A DNA stretch of 64,000 nt, taken from contig NZ_CP059572.1 in the NCBI RefSeq assembly GCF_019175365.1, positions 5,146,001-5,210,000 on the forward strand, in the 5' to 3' direction. A program made the translations under genes and the position numbers. This DNA comes from Actinomadura graeca (GTDB lineage: Bacteria > Actinomycetota > Actinomycetes > Streptosporangiales > Streptosporangiaceae). Below the pieces are notes generated by a model. The model saw nothing but the letters and a program-made list of their open reading frames with translations. It was not told the DNA's origin and made no database searches. This document shows positions 32,708 to 40,895 of this stretch, in pieces (the first letter of the stretch is position 1; every line of letters begins with the position of its first letter).

Positions 32708-34953
32708 TGGGGGACTCCGCCGAGCCTCGCGCGGACGAGCCGGACGTCCCCGAGCCCGAACGCGCATCGGAGCCGGAACCGGAGCCGAAGCCGGAACCCC
32801 GGCAGGACGATCAGCCGGAGAGGCCACGTCCCGCCGCGAGCGAGGAGGCCCTTTCCGACGACACCGACTCGTCCGGCTCGTTCCGCGACCGGATGGCCGC
32901 CGACGATCGCGAGCGCGAGCTGCGCAGCCGGAGCCTGCGCGGCCTCACCAGCAACAGGACCCGGATCGACGGGCGTTTCAACTCGGTCCTGAACGCCGGT
33001 GGGGACATCAACGTCCGCTCCGACCAGAAGGGCCGGGCGCAGAGCCCCCGGGTCAGCATGGGCGAAGCGCACGCGCTGCTGAACTGCGCGACCGGTGTCG
33101 ACGCGGTCGTGGAACGGGTCGTGGAGGTGCTGAGACGCCATCGGATCGCCCTGGTGAGAGGCCCCTCCGGAAGCGGGAGGACGGCCACGGCCACGCTCGC
33201 GCTCCTGCACGCCGACGCCGGGGAACGCGCCCGGGTCGAAGCCGCGAAGGAGTACCGGGACCAGCCGGCGAATGTCGCGAGGCTGCTGTTGCGCGACGAT
33301 CCACTCGAATTGTCGTGCGAGGACCTGGACGGCGGGATCGGCTACGTCCTGGACGCGACGGACGAGTCATGGCCGCGCCGCAGTGCCGCGAGCGCGAGCG
33401 TGGTCGCGCATCTCGCCGATCTCGCCGTCCGGACGGATGGCCGCATCGTCGTGGTCGTCGGTGAGAGCTGCCAGCCCGACGACCGGACGATCGACCAGGC
33501 GATGCCGGACGCGGAGGAGGTGTTCGCCAGGCGCCTGGAGTACCTGCTGCACGCGGTGCGCGACCCTCGCGCCTGGGTGGACAAGATCCGGACGTCGCCG
33601 GAGCTGAAGGCGGCCCTTGGCGAGAGCCCGACCCCCCGGATCGCGGTCGACACCGCGTACGAGGTCTTCCAGGTCCACGAGCAGCACGGGCCCGAGAAGG
33701 GCATCGACGCCTACCTGTCGGGCCTTCCCGCGCTCGTGCTCACCGAGATGCACGGCAAGCTCCACGACGACGATCCGGCCACACTGCGCAAGCGCTGCTT
33801 CGCGATCGCCGCCGCGGTCCTCAACACACTGCCGGCCGTCACGGTGTCGCGGGCGGCGCTCGCGCTGGCCGCCCTCGTGGAGAAGACGGACCAGGAGGAG
33901 ATCCCGGCGGCGGTGCTGGCGTGGGAGCAGCTCACCGAATGGCTGACCTTCGCCGGTGCGACGGCTTCGCCGTCCACGCGGGGGGAGGGGCGGATCGTCC
34001 GGCTGAAGCGGCCGACCCAGGCGCACGCCACGCTGGAGGCGGTGTGGGAGGAGCACCCGACCGTCCGCGAGCCGCTGATCGTCTGGCTCAGGTGGCTGTC
34101 CGAGCACACCGACCAGGCCGTGCGGATCAGGACGGCGCACGCGGTGGGCACGCTCGCGACCTTCGACTTCGATGTGATCGAGCGTGACTTCCTGCTGCCG
34201 TGGGCGAGGGCGAGGTCCATCCGGAAGCACCAGCTCGCCGCCTGGGTGCTGGAGGCGGCGGCCACCCAGGACGGCATCGCCGACCGCGTCCGCGTGCTGC
34301 TGCGCCGCTGGGCGGGCGGGTCCCGCACGCAGCAGTCGGTGGCGGCCCGCGCGTACGGCTCGGAGATCGGGATGCTCTGGGTCGACGACACGCTGAACGC
34401 CTTCGAGACGATCAGCAAGGTGATCCGGCTGCCGCCGCTCCAGGACGCGGTGGCCCGGTCGATCGCGGACCTGTTCGGCGAGGGCCGCGAGACGGAGATC
34501 CTGCACAAGCTCCACGCATGGAGTGACGACGACTTCCCCAGCCAGCGGCGCACGGCCGCGCTCGCCTTCAACCGGCTGATCAACCGGCTCCGGTCCCAGG
34601 ACGGCAGGACCGGGATGGTCGAGCTTCTCGACGGGTGTGACCCGTCCCTCCACCGGCTCCTGATCGGGCTGTGGTGGAACGCGCTGAGCGGCGGGGTGAC
34701 GCTGACGCACCGGCGGTCCCTGCGCGGCGCCGCCGACAACGCCGCGTGGGACATCATCGCCGACTGGCTGCGCAGCGAGGCCGTGTACCCGGTGCTCGGC
34801 CCCGTGATCGACGGGGTGTTCCGGCTCGACGAGGAGCACTCCGACCTCAGGGGCCCGCTGTCCCTGCACCTCCGACTCTGGTTCCACCGCAATCCCAAGA
34901 TCATCGGAAGCGAGCGCGCCGAGCGTCTCGCCCGCATTCTGGAGCAGAACTGA
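32707..34953 (+). CDS. P-loop protein with shared Asn/Gly motif and helical-repeat C-terminus
   Basis: A 748-residue protein. Residues 1-75 are acidic and proline-rich (PEPERASEPEPEPKPEP). Residues 83-100 read NRTRIDGRFNSVLNAGGD, matching the cyclase C-terminus at 12 of 18 positions. A P-loop follows, GPSGSGRT at 152-159, with a Walker B-like strand GRIVVVVGES. The C-terminal 400 residues are helix pairs with the look of HEAT/ARM repeats (VRIRTAHAVGTLATFDFDVI; RRTAALAFNRLINRL). This is the layout of a STAND-like signalling NTPase, though the NTPase core is short and not classical. It is coupled to the cyclase gene (one-base overlap) and 2 bases from the next gene. Confidence 0.65.
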   Translation: MGDSAEPRADEPDVPEPERASEPEPEPKPEPRQDDQPERPRPAASEEALSDDTDSSGSFRDRMAADDRERELRSRSLRGLTSNRTRIDGRFNSVLNAGGDINVRSDQKGRAQSPRVSMGEAHALLNCATGVDAVVERVVEVLRRHRIALVRGPSGSGRTATATLALLHADAGERARVEAAKEYRDQPANVARLLLRDDPLELSCEDLDGGIGYVLDATDESWPRRSAASASVVAHLADLAVRTDGRIVVVVGESCQPDDRTIDQAMPDAEEVFARRLEYLLHAVRDPRAWVDKIRTSPELKAALGESPTPRIAVDTAYEVFQVHEQHGPEKGIDAYLSGLPALVLTEMHGKLHDDDPATLRKRCFAIAAAVLNTLPAVTVSRAALALAALVEKTDQEEIPAAVLAWEQLTEWLTFAGATASPSTRGEGRIVRLKRPTQAHATLEAVWEEHPTVREPLIVWLRWLSEHTDQAVRIRTAHAVGTLATFDFDVIERDFLLPWARARSIRKHQLAAWVLEAAATQDGIADRVRVLLRRWAGGSRTQQSVAARAYGSEIGMLWVDDTLNAFETISKVIRLPPLQDAVARSIADLFGEGRETEILHKLHAWSDDDFPSQRRTAALAFNRLINRLRSQDGRTGMVELLDGCDPSLHRLLIGLWWNALSGGVTLTHRRSLRGAADNAAWDIIADWLRSEAVYPVLGPVIDGVFRLDEEHSDLRGPLSLHLRLWFHRNPKIIGSERAERLARILEQN

Positions 34954-34955
34954 CC

Positions 34956-35831
34956 ATGCCCCTCTTCCGACGCAAGCCGAAGACCTCCCCGCCGCCCGCC
35001 GCGGCGCACAAGGAACGTGAGACCGGCCGTACATCGCCGATCACCATGGTCAAGCGGATCTTCCAGCCGCCGCCCGCGCCGGAGAACCTGGAGAACACCC
35101 ACCACGAGACCGACTACACGCATCAGTTCCAGACGCCCGCCCGCGACGACGTCTTCGAGTTCATCGTCACCGTTCAGCTGGAATGGTGCGCCAAGGGCGA
35201 GCGTTCGCTCTCCGAGCTGAGCGCGGACATCGCGGCGGAACGGGACGGGACGCACAACCGGGTCCGCGCGATCGCCCGTGACGCGAGCCGCAAGCACTCG
35301 CCGTTCAACGCCTCGGAGGCCGAACGGGAGATCAACGAGGCCCTCCAGCGGGAATTCGAGACCATCGTCCACAGCTGTGAGGACGTCGAGGTCACCTGCA
35401 CTCCCTCCGTCCACGTGGTGATGAGCGAGGAGGTCAGGGCCAGCCGCCAGGAGCTGGGCCACAGCCTGCTCAAGATCGAGGCGAACGCCGAGGCGCACAA
35501 GCTCCAGCTCAAGAAATGGGCCGAGCTGCGCGACCTGTGGCTGGTGTTCCTGAAGGAGAAGTCCGACGACCACGCGGTCCGCTTCGCGGTGGAACTCGCG
35601 GAGAAGCCGGCCAACATCGCCGGCGTCATGGACCTGATGCGAACCGAGCGCCGGGAGGACGCGGAGCGCCTGCTGCGGATCGTCGACTCCGTCATCAACG
35701 CCCAGCAGACCGCCAATGTCTACGACCTGGTCGTGAGCAGCGAAACGGTCCTGCGCAAGACGCTGGAGATGATGGGCCTGGACGTCCCGGCCGAGACCGT
35801 GTTCGAGTCGCTCGCGGACGGATTCAACTGA
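34956..35831 (+). CDS. Unknown protein, possibly SPFH/band-7-like, in the cyclase operon
   Basis: A 291-residue protein with no recognised family. After a basic, proline-containing N-terminus (FRRKPKTSPPP; IFQPPPAPENLENTHHETDY) comes a strand-rich region (DVFEFIVTVQLEWCAKGER), helices (SEAEREINEALQREFETIVHSC), another strand pair (VEVTCTPSVHVVMSEEV), then a long charged helix (RQELGHSLLKIEANAEAHKLQLKKW). That order is reminiscent of SPFH/band-7 domains with their trailing coiled coil, but there is no membrane anchor. The C-terminal 100 residues are helical. Its stop overlaps the following ATG. Confidence 0.55.
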   Translation: MPLFRRKPKTSPPPAAAHKERETGRTSPITMVKRIFQPPPAPENLENTHHETDYTHQFQTPARDDVFEFIVTVQLEWCAKGERSLSELSADIAAERDGTHNRVRAIARDASRKHSPFNASEAEREINEALQREFETIVHSCEDVEVTCTPSVHVVMSEEVRASRQELGHSLLKIEANAEAHKLQLKKWAELRDLWLVFLKEKSDDHAVRFAVELAEKPANIAGVMDLMRTERREDAERLLRIVDSVINAQQTANVYDLVVSSETVLRKTLEMMGLDVPAETVFESLADGFN

Positions 35832-37105
35832 TGGCGTCACGTCGTGCCGTCGCGATCGTCGCGGCGCTCTGCCTGGCGACCGCGGGCTGTTCGTCGGTCG
35901 GCAAGGTCATGGGAATCGAGGGCGAGGACGTCGACGCGTGCGACTGGCTGTCGCAGCAGCACGGGAAGAAGAACCCGGCCGCCCTCGACCTGGTCGCGGT
36001 CTTCGACAGGAGCGCCTCGATGAGCGGGCGCGAGGACCGGAAGGCGCGCGACTGGTACAGCCAGATCTTCGGCAGCGCACAGGACCCGGAGAAGTCGACG
36101 CTCGTCTTCGACAACGGCGAGATGCCGACACCCGCGTCCATCAGGATCGGCGGTTTCGACGGGGCGGGCAAGGTGGACTGGCAGCCGCCCATCAGCCTTC
36201 CCGCGCTCGGTGGAAGGGGAAAGTACGGAAGCGAATTCGCGCGGAACACCGAAACCTGCCTGCGGAGCCGGGTCACCAAGGCGGTCACCGGCGCCAGCGA
36301 GGCCCCCGGCAGCGATGTCCTGGGAGCCATGGCCTCCGCCGGACGCGAGGGAAGGGCCGACGCCAGGCGGCGGAAGCTGATCGTCGTCTCGGACGGCCTG
36401 CAGACCGTCGGCTGCGCGGACCTGGGCAAGCTCACCCCTGGAAGCCAGGGACAGGCCGGCCGGGTCTCGGCGAACTGCGTCGCCCAAGGTGCCGTGCCCG
36501 ACCTCAACGGCTGGAACGTCGTCCTGTACGGCGTGGGGAACCCCGGCAAGGGCTGGCCGGCCCCGCGGAACGGCGCCCAGACCTGGCTGACGTCGCTGTG
36601 GTCCCAGCTCTGCCACGCGGCGGTCGGCGGATCCGGGAGATGCGCCCTCGACACGCACGACCCGGACGACCTCGGCAAGAAGGCGGCCGAGGGTGTCAGC
36701 GACCCTGTGGTGCCGTTCAAGACCGTGGAGAAGCCGCCGCCGGAACGGACGGTCACGCTTTCGTCGAGCCTGCTCTTCGACACGGACAAATGGGAGCTGA
36801 AACCCGAGGGGCGGCGGGCCATCGACAAGGCCATGGACGGAGTCGACGCGGACAGGATCGAGTGGGTCCAGGTCAAGGGCTACACCGACAGCCGCGGCAG
36901 CGACGTCTACAACAAGGGTCTTTCGCGGAAGAGGGCGGGCGCCGTCGGCGCCGTCCTCGGGGATCTGCGCCTGAAAGGCATCAACGTCGCAGGCTACGGC
37001 GAAGCGGATCAGGCGTGCTCCGAGAAGGGACTGTCCGGACGCGCGCTCGCCGCGGCCCAGGAATGCAACCGCAGAGTGGAAATCAAGTACAAGGTGCGAA
37101 CGTGA
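35831..37105 (+). CDS. Lipoprotein with vWA-like and OmpA C-terminal domains
   Basis: A 424-residue exported lipoprotein. The leader ends in the lipobox LATAGC (Cys20). A von Willebrand A-like domain follows, with the MIDAS-type D-R-S-A-S in DLVAVFDRSASMSG and the strands RKLIVVSDGLQ and GWNVVLYGVGN. The last 110 residues are an OmpA/MotB-type peptidoglycan-binding domain: SSSLLFDTDKWELKPEGRRAID, VKGYTDSRGSDVYNKGLSRKRAGAV, GYGEADQA and RRVEIKYKV. It would sit on the outer face of the membrane and hold peptidoglycan. In an operon with a cyclase and an NTPase it is an odd partner, suggesting envelope sensing. Confidence 0.85.
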   Translation: MASRRAVAIVAALCLATAGCSSVGKVMGIEGEDVDACDWLSQQHGKKNPAALDLVAVFDRSASMSGREDRKARDWYSQIFGSAQDPEKSTLVFDNGEMPTPASIRIGGFDGAGKVDWQPPISLPALGGRGKYGSEFARNTETCLRSRVTKAVTGASEAPGSDVLGAMASAGREGRADARRRKLIVVSDGLQTVGCADLGKLTPGSQGQAGRVSANCVAQGAVPDLNGWNVVLYGVGNPGKGWPAPRNGAQTWLTSLWSQLCHAAVGGSGRCALDTHDPDDLGKKAAEGVSDPVVPFKTVEKPPPERTVTLSSSLLFDTDKWELKPEGRRAIDKAMDGVDADRIEWVQVKGYTDSRGSDVYNKGLSRKRAGAVGAVLGDLRLKGINVAGYGEADQACSEKGLSGRALAAAQECNRRVEIKYKVRT

Positions 37106-37106
37106 G

Positions 37107-38609
37107 ATGAGACATTTCGAAGAGCCGCACGGCCATGGGCATGGCCACGGCCAGGGTCAAGGCGATGGGCGCGTGCGCAGCCACCGGCATGAGCACCGGC
37201 AGCCCGACGGAAACCCGACGGTTCCACCGTCAGAGCCCCCCGCGCCTCCGGAGCCTCCGGAGCCCCCGGAATCGGCGGGACCGCCGGAGCCGCCGTTGCC
37301 GCCGGAATCGGCGAAACAGCCGCGCGACCGCCACGAAGAGCCGATCAGCGGCCGGATCGTCCCGTCCTCGTCGCACCACACGTGCACGCACGGATGCGAT
37401 TGCTGGAAGAAGGGTTTCCAGGACTACATCGACCGGAGTCCCGAACGCGAACCCCACGAAACCGACAACCAGGAGGCGCACGCGCTCCTGGTGGCGCGCA
37501 ACCGGGCCATCCGCGACGTCCGGCGCCGCAGAGGCGAGCTCGCCGCGGCCCGCCACAGCGTGATCTCCGGTCACGGCGCGCTCCAGGAGCGGATGAACCG
37601 GATGCGCTCGCTCACCGGGCGGCGCGTCCTGCCCGGCCTCGCCGAGCGCCACAGCGCCGAGGGCTCGCGTGAGGAGCCGAGGCCGCCGTTCTGGCTGCGG
37701 GTCGTCCACTGGCCGGTGGTGATCTCGGCCGGGCTGTTCGACCTCTGGTACTTCATGCAGATCTTCCAGCTGATCAGCCTCGGCAACCGGTCGGCGAGCC
37801 TGCTGGACATCATCGTCACCGCGCTTCCGGGACTCGTCCTCGCGGTCGGGCTCGTCGTCTCCGGGCACCTCGTCGGCGCGCCCCTCTACCGGGCGATGCG
37901 GCGGCACGAGGCACTGCAGGAGCAGCGCCGGGGGCTGAAGCGGTGGATCTGCGGGCTGTGGCCCTGGCCCATGCGGCTCGCCCTGCCGATGACGCTCATC
38001 TTCATCACGGGACTGTGGGGCGCGTTCCGGGCGATCGAGGCGAACGGCGGCCAGGCCAAGGTCTCGATGCAGATGGTCGGCCTGCTCGTGATGGCCCTGG
38101 CGGTCACCGCCATCGTGATCAAGGCGGCCGCCTACGACCCGGTCGCGGAGGGCAGGGGCGACGCACGACGCGATCTGCTTCTGGTGCGGGTCCGGCTGGG
38201 GTGGTACCGACGGCAGGCCCATCGCAAGCTCGCCGAGTGCCGCCGGTCATGGAGCGACCTCTGCGCACTGCGGGACGAGGTGGTCGCCCAGGTGCGCGGG
38301 CGCTATGGCGAGGCATACGAGTTCATCACCTACGCGCGCGGCATGCACGGCAAGGCCGGGCAGCTGCCTCCCTCGTTCGCCACGATGGCCGCGTTCGAAC
38401 CCGACCCCGAGTCGCTGGCCGGCCGGGTCGAGAGCGACTTCCAAGCCGTCGACCAGCCGCCACCGGAGTTCGCGGACCTGCGCGAGGTGCAACGGGTGAT
38501 CCTGAAGTACGACCCGGAGTCGATGGCGGAGGAACTCGCACGCCTCACGGGCGAGGCCGACAGTCAGCTGACCGTCACGTCGGCTCTTTCGGGCGAAGCC
38601 GCGAGGTAG
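37107..38609 (+). CDS. Four-helix membrane protein with His/Pro-rich N-terminus
   Basis: A 500-residue protein of unknown family. Residues 1-80 are low-complexity: H-G-H-G-H-G-Q-G-Q-G-D-G, then PPEPPEPPESAGPPEPPLPP. A Cys/His cluster HTCTHGCDCWKKG (about 92-104) could bind metal. A charged helix follows, then four membrane segments: VVISAGLFDLWYFMQIFQL, IIVTALPGLVLAVGLVVSG, LALPMTLIFITGLWGAF and MVGLLVMALAVTAIVIKAA. The last 150 residues are cytoplasmic-looking helices. It is the final gene of the operon, one base after the lipoprotein stop, and is followed by a strong terminator. It may be the membrane effector or anchor of the system. Confidence 0.65.
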   Translation: MRHFEEPHGHGHGHGQGQGDGRVRSHRHEHRQPDGNPTVPPSEPPAPPEPPEPPESAGPPEPPLPPESAKQPRDRHEEPISGRIVPSSSHHTCTHGCDCWKKGFQDYIDRSPEREPHETDNQEAHALLVARNRAIRDVRRRRGELAAARHSVISGHGALQERMNRMRSLTGRRVLPGLAERHSAEGSREEPRPPFWLRVVHWPVVISAGLFDLWYFMQIFQLISLGNRSASLLDIIVTALPGLVLAVGLVVSGHLVGAPLYRAMRRHEALQEQRRGLKRWICGLWPWPMRLALPMTLIFITGLWGAFRAIEANGGQAKVSMQMVGLLVMALAVTAIVIKAAAYDPVAEGRGDARRDLLLVRVRLGWYRRQAHRKLAECRRSWSDLCALRDEVVAQVRGRYGEAYEFITYARGMHGKAGQLPPSFATMAAFEPDPESLAGRVESDFQAVDQPPPEFADLREVQRVILKYDPESMAEELARLTGEADSQLTVTSALSGEAAR

Positions 38610-38662
38610 CCAAGGTCGGCGACCGGCGCCAGGCGAGTCGTGCCGGATCCACAGGAAGCTCG

Positions 38663-38701
38663 GACGGTCCGATCGATTGATCTATAGACGATCGGACCGT
38701 C
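38663..38701 (+). terminator. Strong terminator hairpin after the cyclase operon
   Basis: A perfect 13-bp stem (38663-38675 with 38689-38701; GACGGTCCGATCG) and 13-base loop, followed by TTTGTTG, 54 bases after the last stop. The best-looking rho-independent site in the window. The ends of the stem (GATCG) echo the palindrome at 38788. Confidence 0.8.
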
Positions 38702-38787
38702 TTTGTTGCAGAGGGCTCAGATGTACCTCAGCCAGGAATTTGAGCGCGATCTCGACCAGAGAGGAGGAGGTGCCTCCCGAACCTTGT

Positions 38788-38803
38788 GATCGATCGTTCG
38801 ATC
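38788..38803. promoter_or_regulatory. Candidate operator upstream of the ABC importer operon
   Basis: GATCGA-TCGT-TCGATC, 6-bp arms, lies in the promoter region of the importer genes, just before TAGTAC. TetR- or GntR-type repressors bind dyads like this. No regulator gene is adjacent. Confidence 0.4.
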
Positions 38804-38885
38804 TAGTACGGTGCAGTCACGTTGCCTGACGGCGAGCCGCGGACCAGGGCGCCCCAGCAGGCCCGTCGCGACCGGGAGGTCGATG

Positions 38886-39005
38886 ATGGTTTCCGACACC
38901 CGACTGCGCTGGACCAGGCACCGGTTCGCCGAGCCGTACGGCGATCACGCCGCCAAGGCGCGCGGCCTGCTCGTGGACGCGCACGAGCCCCCACCCCAGC
39001 GCTAA
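38886..39005 (+). CDS. Small 39-residue ORF leading the ABC importer operon
   Basis: ATG 38886 follows GGGAGG by 6-7 bases and the ORF ends 14 bases before the substrate-binding protein gene. The product (MVSDTRLRWTRHRFAEPYG, then DHAAKARGLLVDAHE) is hydrophilic and not recognised. It may be a leader ORF coupling translation, or the remnant of a larger gene. Confidence 0.35.
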   Translation: MVSDTRLRWTRHRFAEPYGDHAAKARGLLVDAHEPPPQR

Positions 39006-39019
39006 AGGAGCACACCATC

Positions 39020-40030
39020 ATGCCGAAGAGACGGAGAGACCCGCTGGGCCGCCTTTCCTCAGCCGTCGTCATGCTCACCGTCCTCGCCACGGCGGCCGGC
39101 TGCGGTTCGGGCGCCTCCGACTCCAGCTCATCGGACGGCACGCCGAAGATCACCGTGCTGCGCTCCACCGGCGCGCTCTTCGAACCGCTCTACATCGCGG
39201 AACAGCAGGGCTACTTCAAGAACGCGGGCCTGGACGTGACCATCAAGGCAGGCGCGCAGGACACCTCGCAGAACGCGCCGTCCGTCCTCAGGGGCGAGGC
39301 CCAGTTCGCGATGACCGACAGTTCCGGCTTCCTCAAGGGCGCCGCGAAGAACATGCCGATCCGTATCGTCACCGGGCTGGCGTCCGCCACCACGAGGACC
39401 GTCCCCACCGATGGCCTCCTGGTCAGGAAGGGCGGCTCCATCACGTCCTTCAAGGACCTGGAGGGCAAGACCGTCGGGCTCGCAGCGCTCGGTGGCACGT
39501 TCCAGTTCATCGTCGAGTACCTGACGGAGAAGGACGGCGGCGACCCCGGCAAGGTCAAGTTCGTCTCCCTGCCGACCCCCTCGCTCACCGACGCCGCCGT
39601 CAGCGGCAAGACCGACGCCGTCTACTCCTTCGGTGCCTTCTACGCGGCCGGAAAGCAGGCCGGGCTCACGTCGATCGGTAACGGCATGAACGACCTGCCC
39701 GGCATCGCCCAGGGCGTCCTCTTCTCCTCACAGAGCTACCTGTCGGCCAATGCCACGGTCGCGAAGAAGTTCACCGACGCCGTCGCCCAGGCCATCACGT
39801 ACGCCAATGCCCATCCCGAGGCAGTAAGGGCGGTCGACAAGCAGTACACCCAACTGCCCCCCGCCTACCTCGACAAAGCGCCGGTCTCTTACTACGACAA
39901 GAGCATCAACACCGCGGTGATGCACACCGTGAGCACGAAGATGCACCAGTACGGCATTCTCAGCAGCGCGCCGAGGGACGACGTCCTCTACTGGGACAAG
40001 ATCTCGGCCGCCGTCGGCGGACGCCAGTAG
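39020..40030 (+). CDS. ABC transporter substrate-binding lipoprotein (SsuA/TauA/NMT1 type)
   Basis: A 336-residue lipoprotein: basic N-terminus, hydrophobic core and lipobox ATAAGC, then a periplasmic-binding-protein type 2 fold (KITVLRSTGALFEPLYIAEQQGYFKNAGLDVTI; LEGKTVGLAALGGTFQF; VSLPTPSLTDAAVSGKTDAVY). This family feeds Ssu/Tau/ThiY-type importers for sulfonates, nitrate, pyrimidine precursors or aromatic acids. AAAGGAG at 39004-39010 sets ATG 39020. It faces the aromatic catabolic operon, so an aromatic acid is a reasonable but unproven substrate. Confidence 0.92.
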   Translation: MPKRRRDPLGRLSSAVVMLTVLATAAGCGSGASDSSSSDGTPKITVLRSTGALFEPLYIAEQQGYFKNAGLDVTIKAGAQDTSQNAPSVLRGEAQFAMTDSSGFLKGAAKNMPIRIVTGLASATTRTVPTDGLLVRKGGSITSFKDLEGKTVGLAALGGTFQFIVEYLTEKDGGDPGKVKFVSLPTPSLTDAAVSGKTDAVYSFGAFYAAGKQAGLTSIGNGMNDLPGIAQGVLFSSQSYLSANATVAKKFTDAVAQAITYANAHPEAVRAVDKQYTQLPPAYLDKAPVSYYDKSINTAVMHTVSTKMHQYGILSSAPRDDVLYWDKISAAVGGRQ

Positions 40031-40039
40031 GGCGATGCC

Positions 40040-40882
40040 ATGGCCATGTCCACAATGCGCGGGCGCAGGGCCGCCGACCGGGTGTCCCTCACCTCACGCG
40101 AGGGACGCAAAGGTCCGGGACGACGCGGACTCTTCCTGCTCCAACTGTCCGCCGTAATGGCCGTCCTCCTCATCTGGGCGGTCATCACGGCGGCCGGTTT
40201 TGTGAGCTCCACGGCGTTGCCCGGCCCGCTATCGGTGTTCGGGCGGTTTCCCGGCCTGCTTGGCAGCGATGCGTACTGGCAGGCGGTGGGGGACACCCTG
40301 GGTGGAGCATTGACGGGCTTTCTTCTGGCCGTCGTGTTCGGAGTCCCGCTGGGGCTGGTGACGGGCACGTACGCGGTGGCCGAACAGTCATCCCGGCTGC
40401 TCGTGGACGTGCTGCGCTCGTTCCCCGTCATCGCGCTGCTGCCGGTCTTCCTGCTCGTGCTGGGATCGACACCGGCGATGAAGAGCACCGTCGTCTTCCT
40501 GGCCTGCGTCTTCCCCCTCTTCTTGCAGGCCCAGTACGGCGCCCGGTCCGTCCCCCCGATGATCGCTGAGACGGTCCACGGCTACCGCGTCCCGAGACTG
40601 CTGCGCTTCCGCAGGGTGGTCCTACCCAGCGCCACGCCCTCGATCATGACCGGTCTGCGGCTCGCGGGGACGACGTCCGTGCTCGTGGCGATCGGCGTCG
40701 AGGTGCTCACCACGCTGCCCGGCATCGGCCACGAGGTCGTCCAGGCGCAGCAGGGCGGCGCATCCGCGTCGGCGTACGCGTACATCCTCACCGCGGGGGC
40801 GATCGGGTACGCGATCAACCTGCTGTCCCAGTTCGCCGAGATGCGGCTGTTGCGCTGGCGCCGGCTGAGGCACACCGATTGA
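40040..40882 (+). CDS. ABC transporter permease (SsuC/TauC type)
   Basis: A 280-residue permease of the BPD_transp_1 family with about six membrane segments. The EAA loop region is ARSVPPMIAETVHGYRVPRLLRFRRVVLPSATPSIMTGLRL. It starts 9 bases after the binding-protein stop. A second, different permease follows, so the importer channel is probably a heterodimer. Confidence 0.92.
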   Translation: MAMSTMRGRRAADRVSLTSREGRKGPGRRGLFLLQLSAVMAVLLIWAVITAAGFVSSTALPGPLSVFGRFPGLLGSDAYWQAVGDTLGGALTGFLLAVVFGVPLGLVTGTYAVAEQSSRLLVDVLRSFPVIALLPVFLLVLGSTPAMKSTVVFLACVFPLFLQAQYGARSVPPMIAETVHGYRVPRLLRFRRVVLPSATPSIMTGLRLAGTTSVLVAIGVEVLTTLPGIGHEVVQAQQGGASASAYAYILTAGAIGYAINLLSQFAEMRLLRWRRLRHTD

Positions 40883-40895
40883 GGAGGGAGGAGCC

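Noticed and set aside
34956..35831. Firm SPFH/band-7 assignment
   Set aside because: Order of strands and coiled coil is suggestive only; no signature residues could be fixed, so it is kept as a possibility.
31880..38609. Calling the operon a Pycsar or CBASS system
   Set aside because: No TIR, PycTM-type or CD-NTase domain is visible, and the NTPase, lipoprotein and SPFH-like genes are not part of those systems as known to me.
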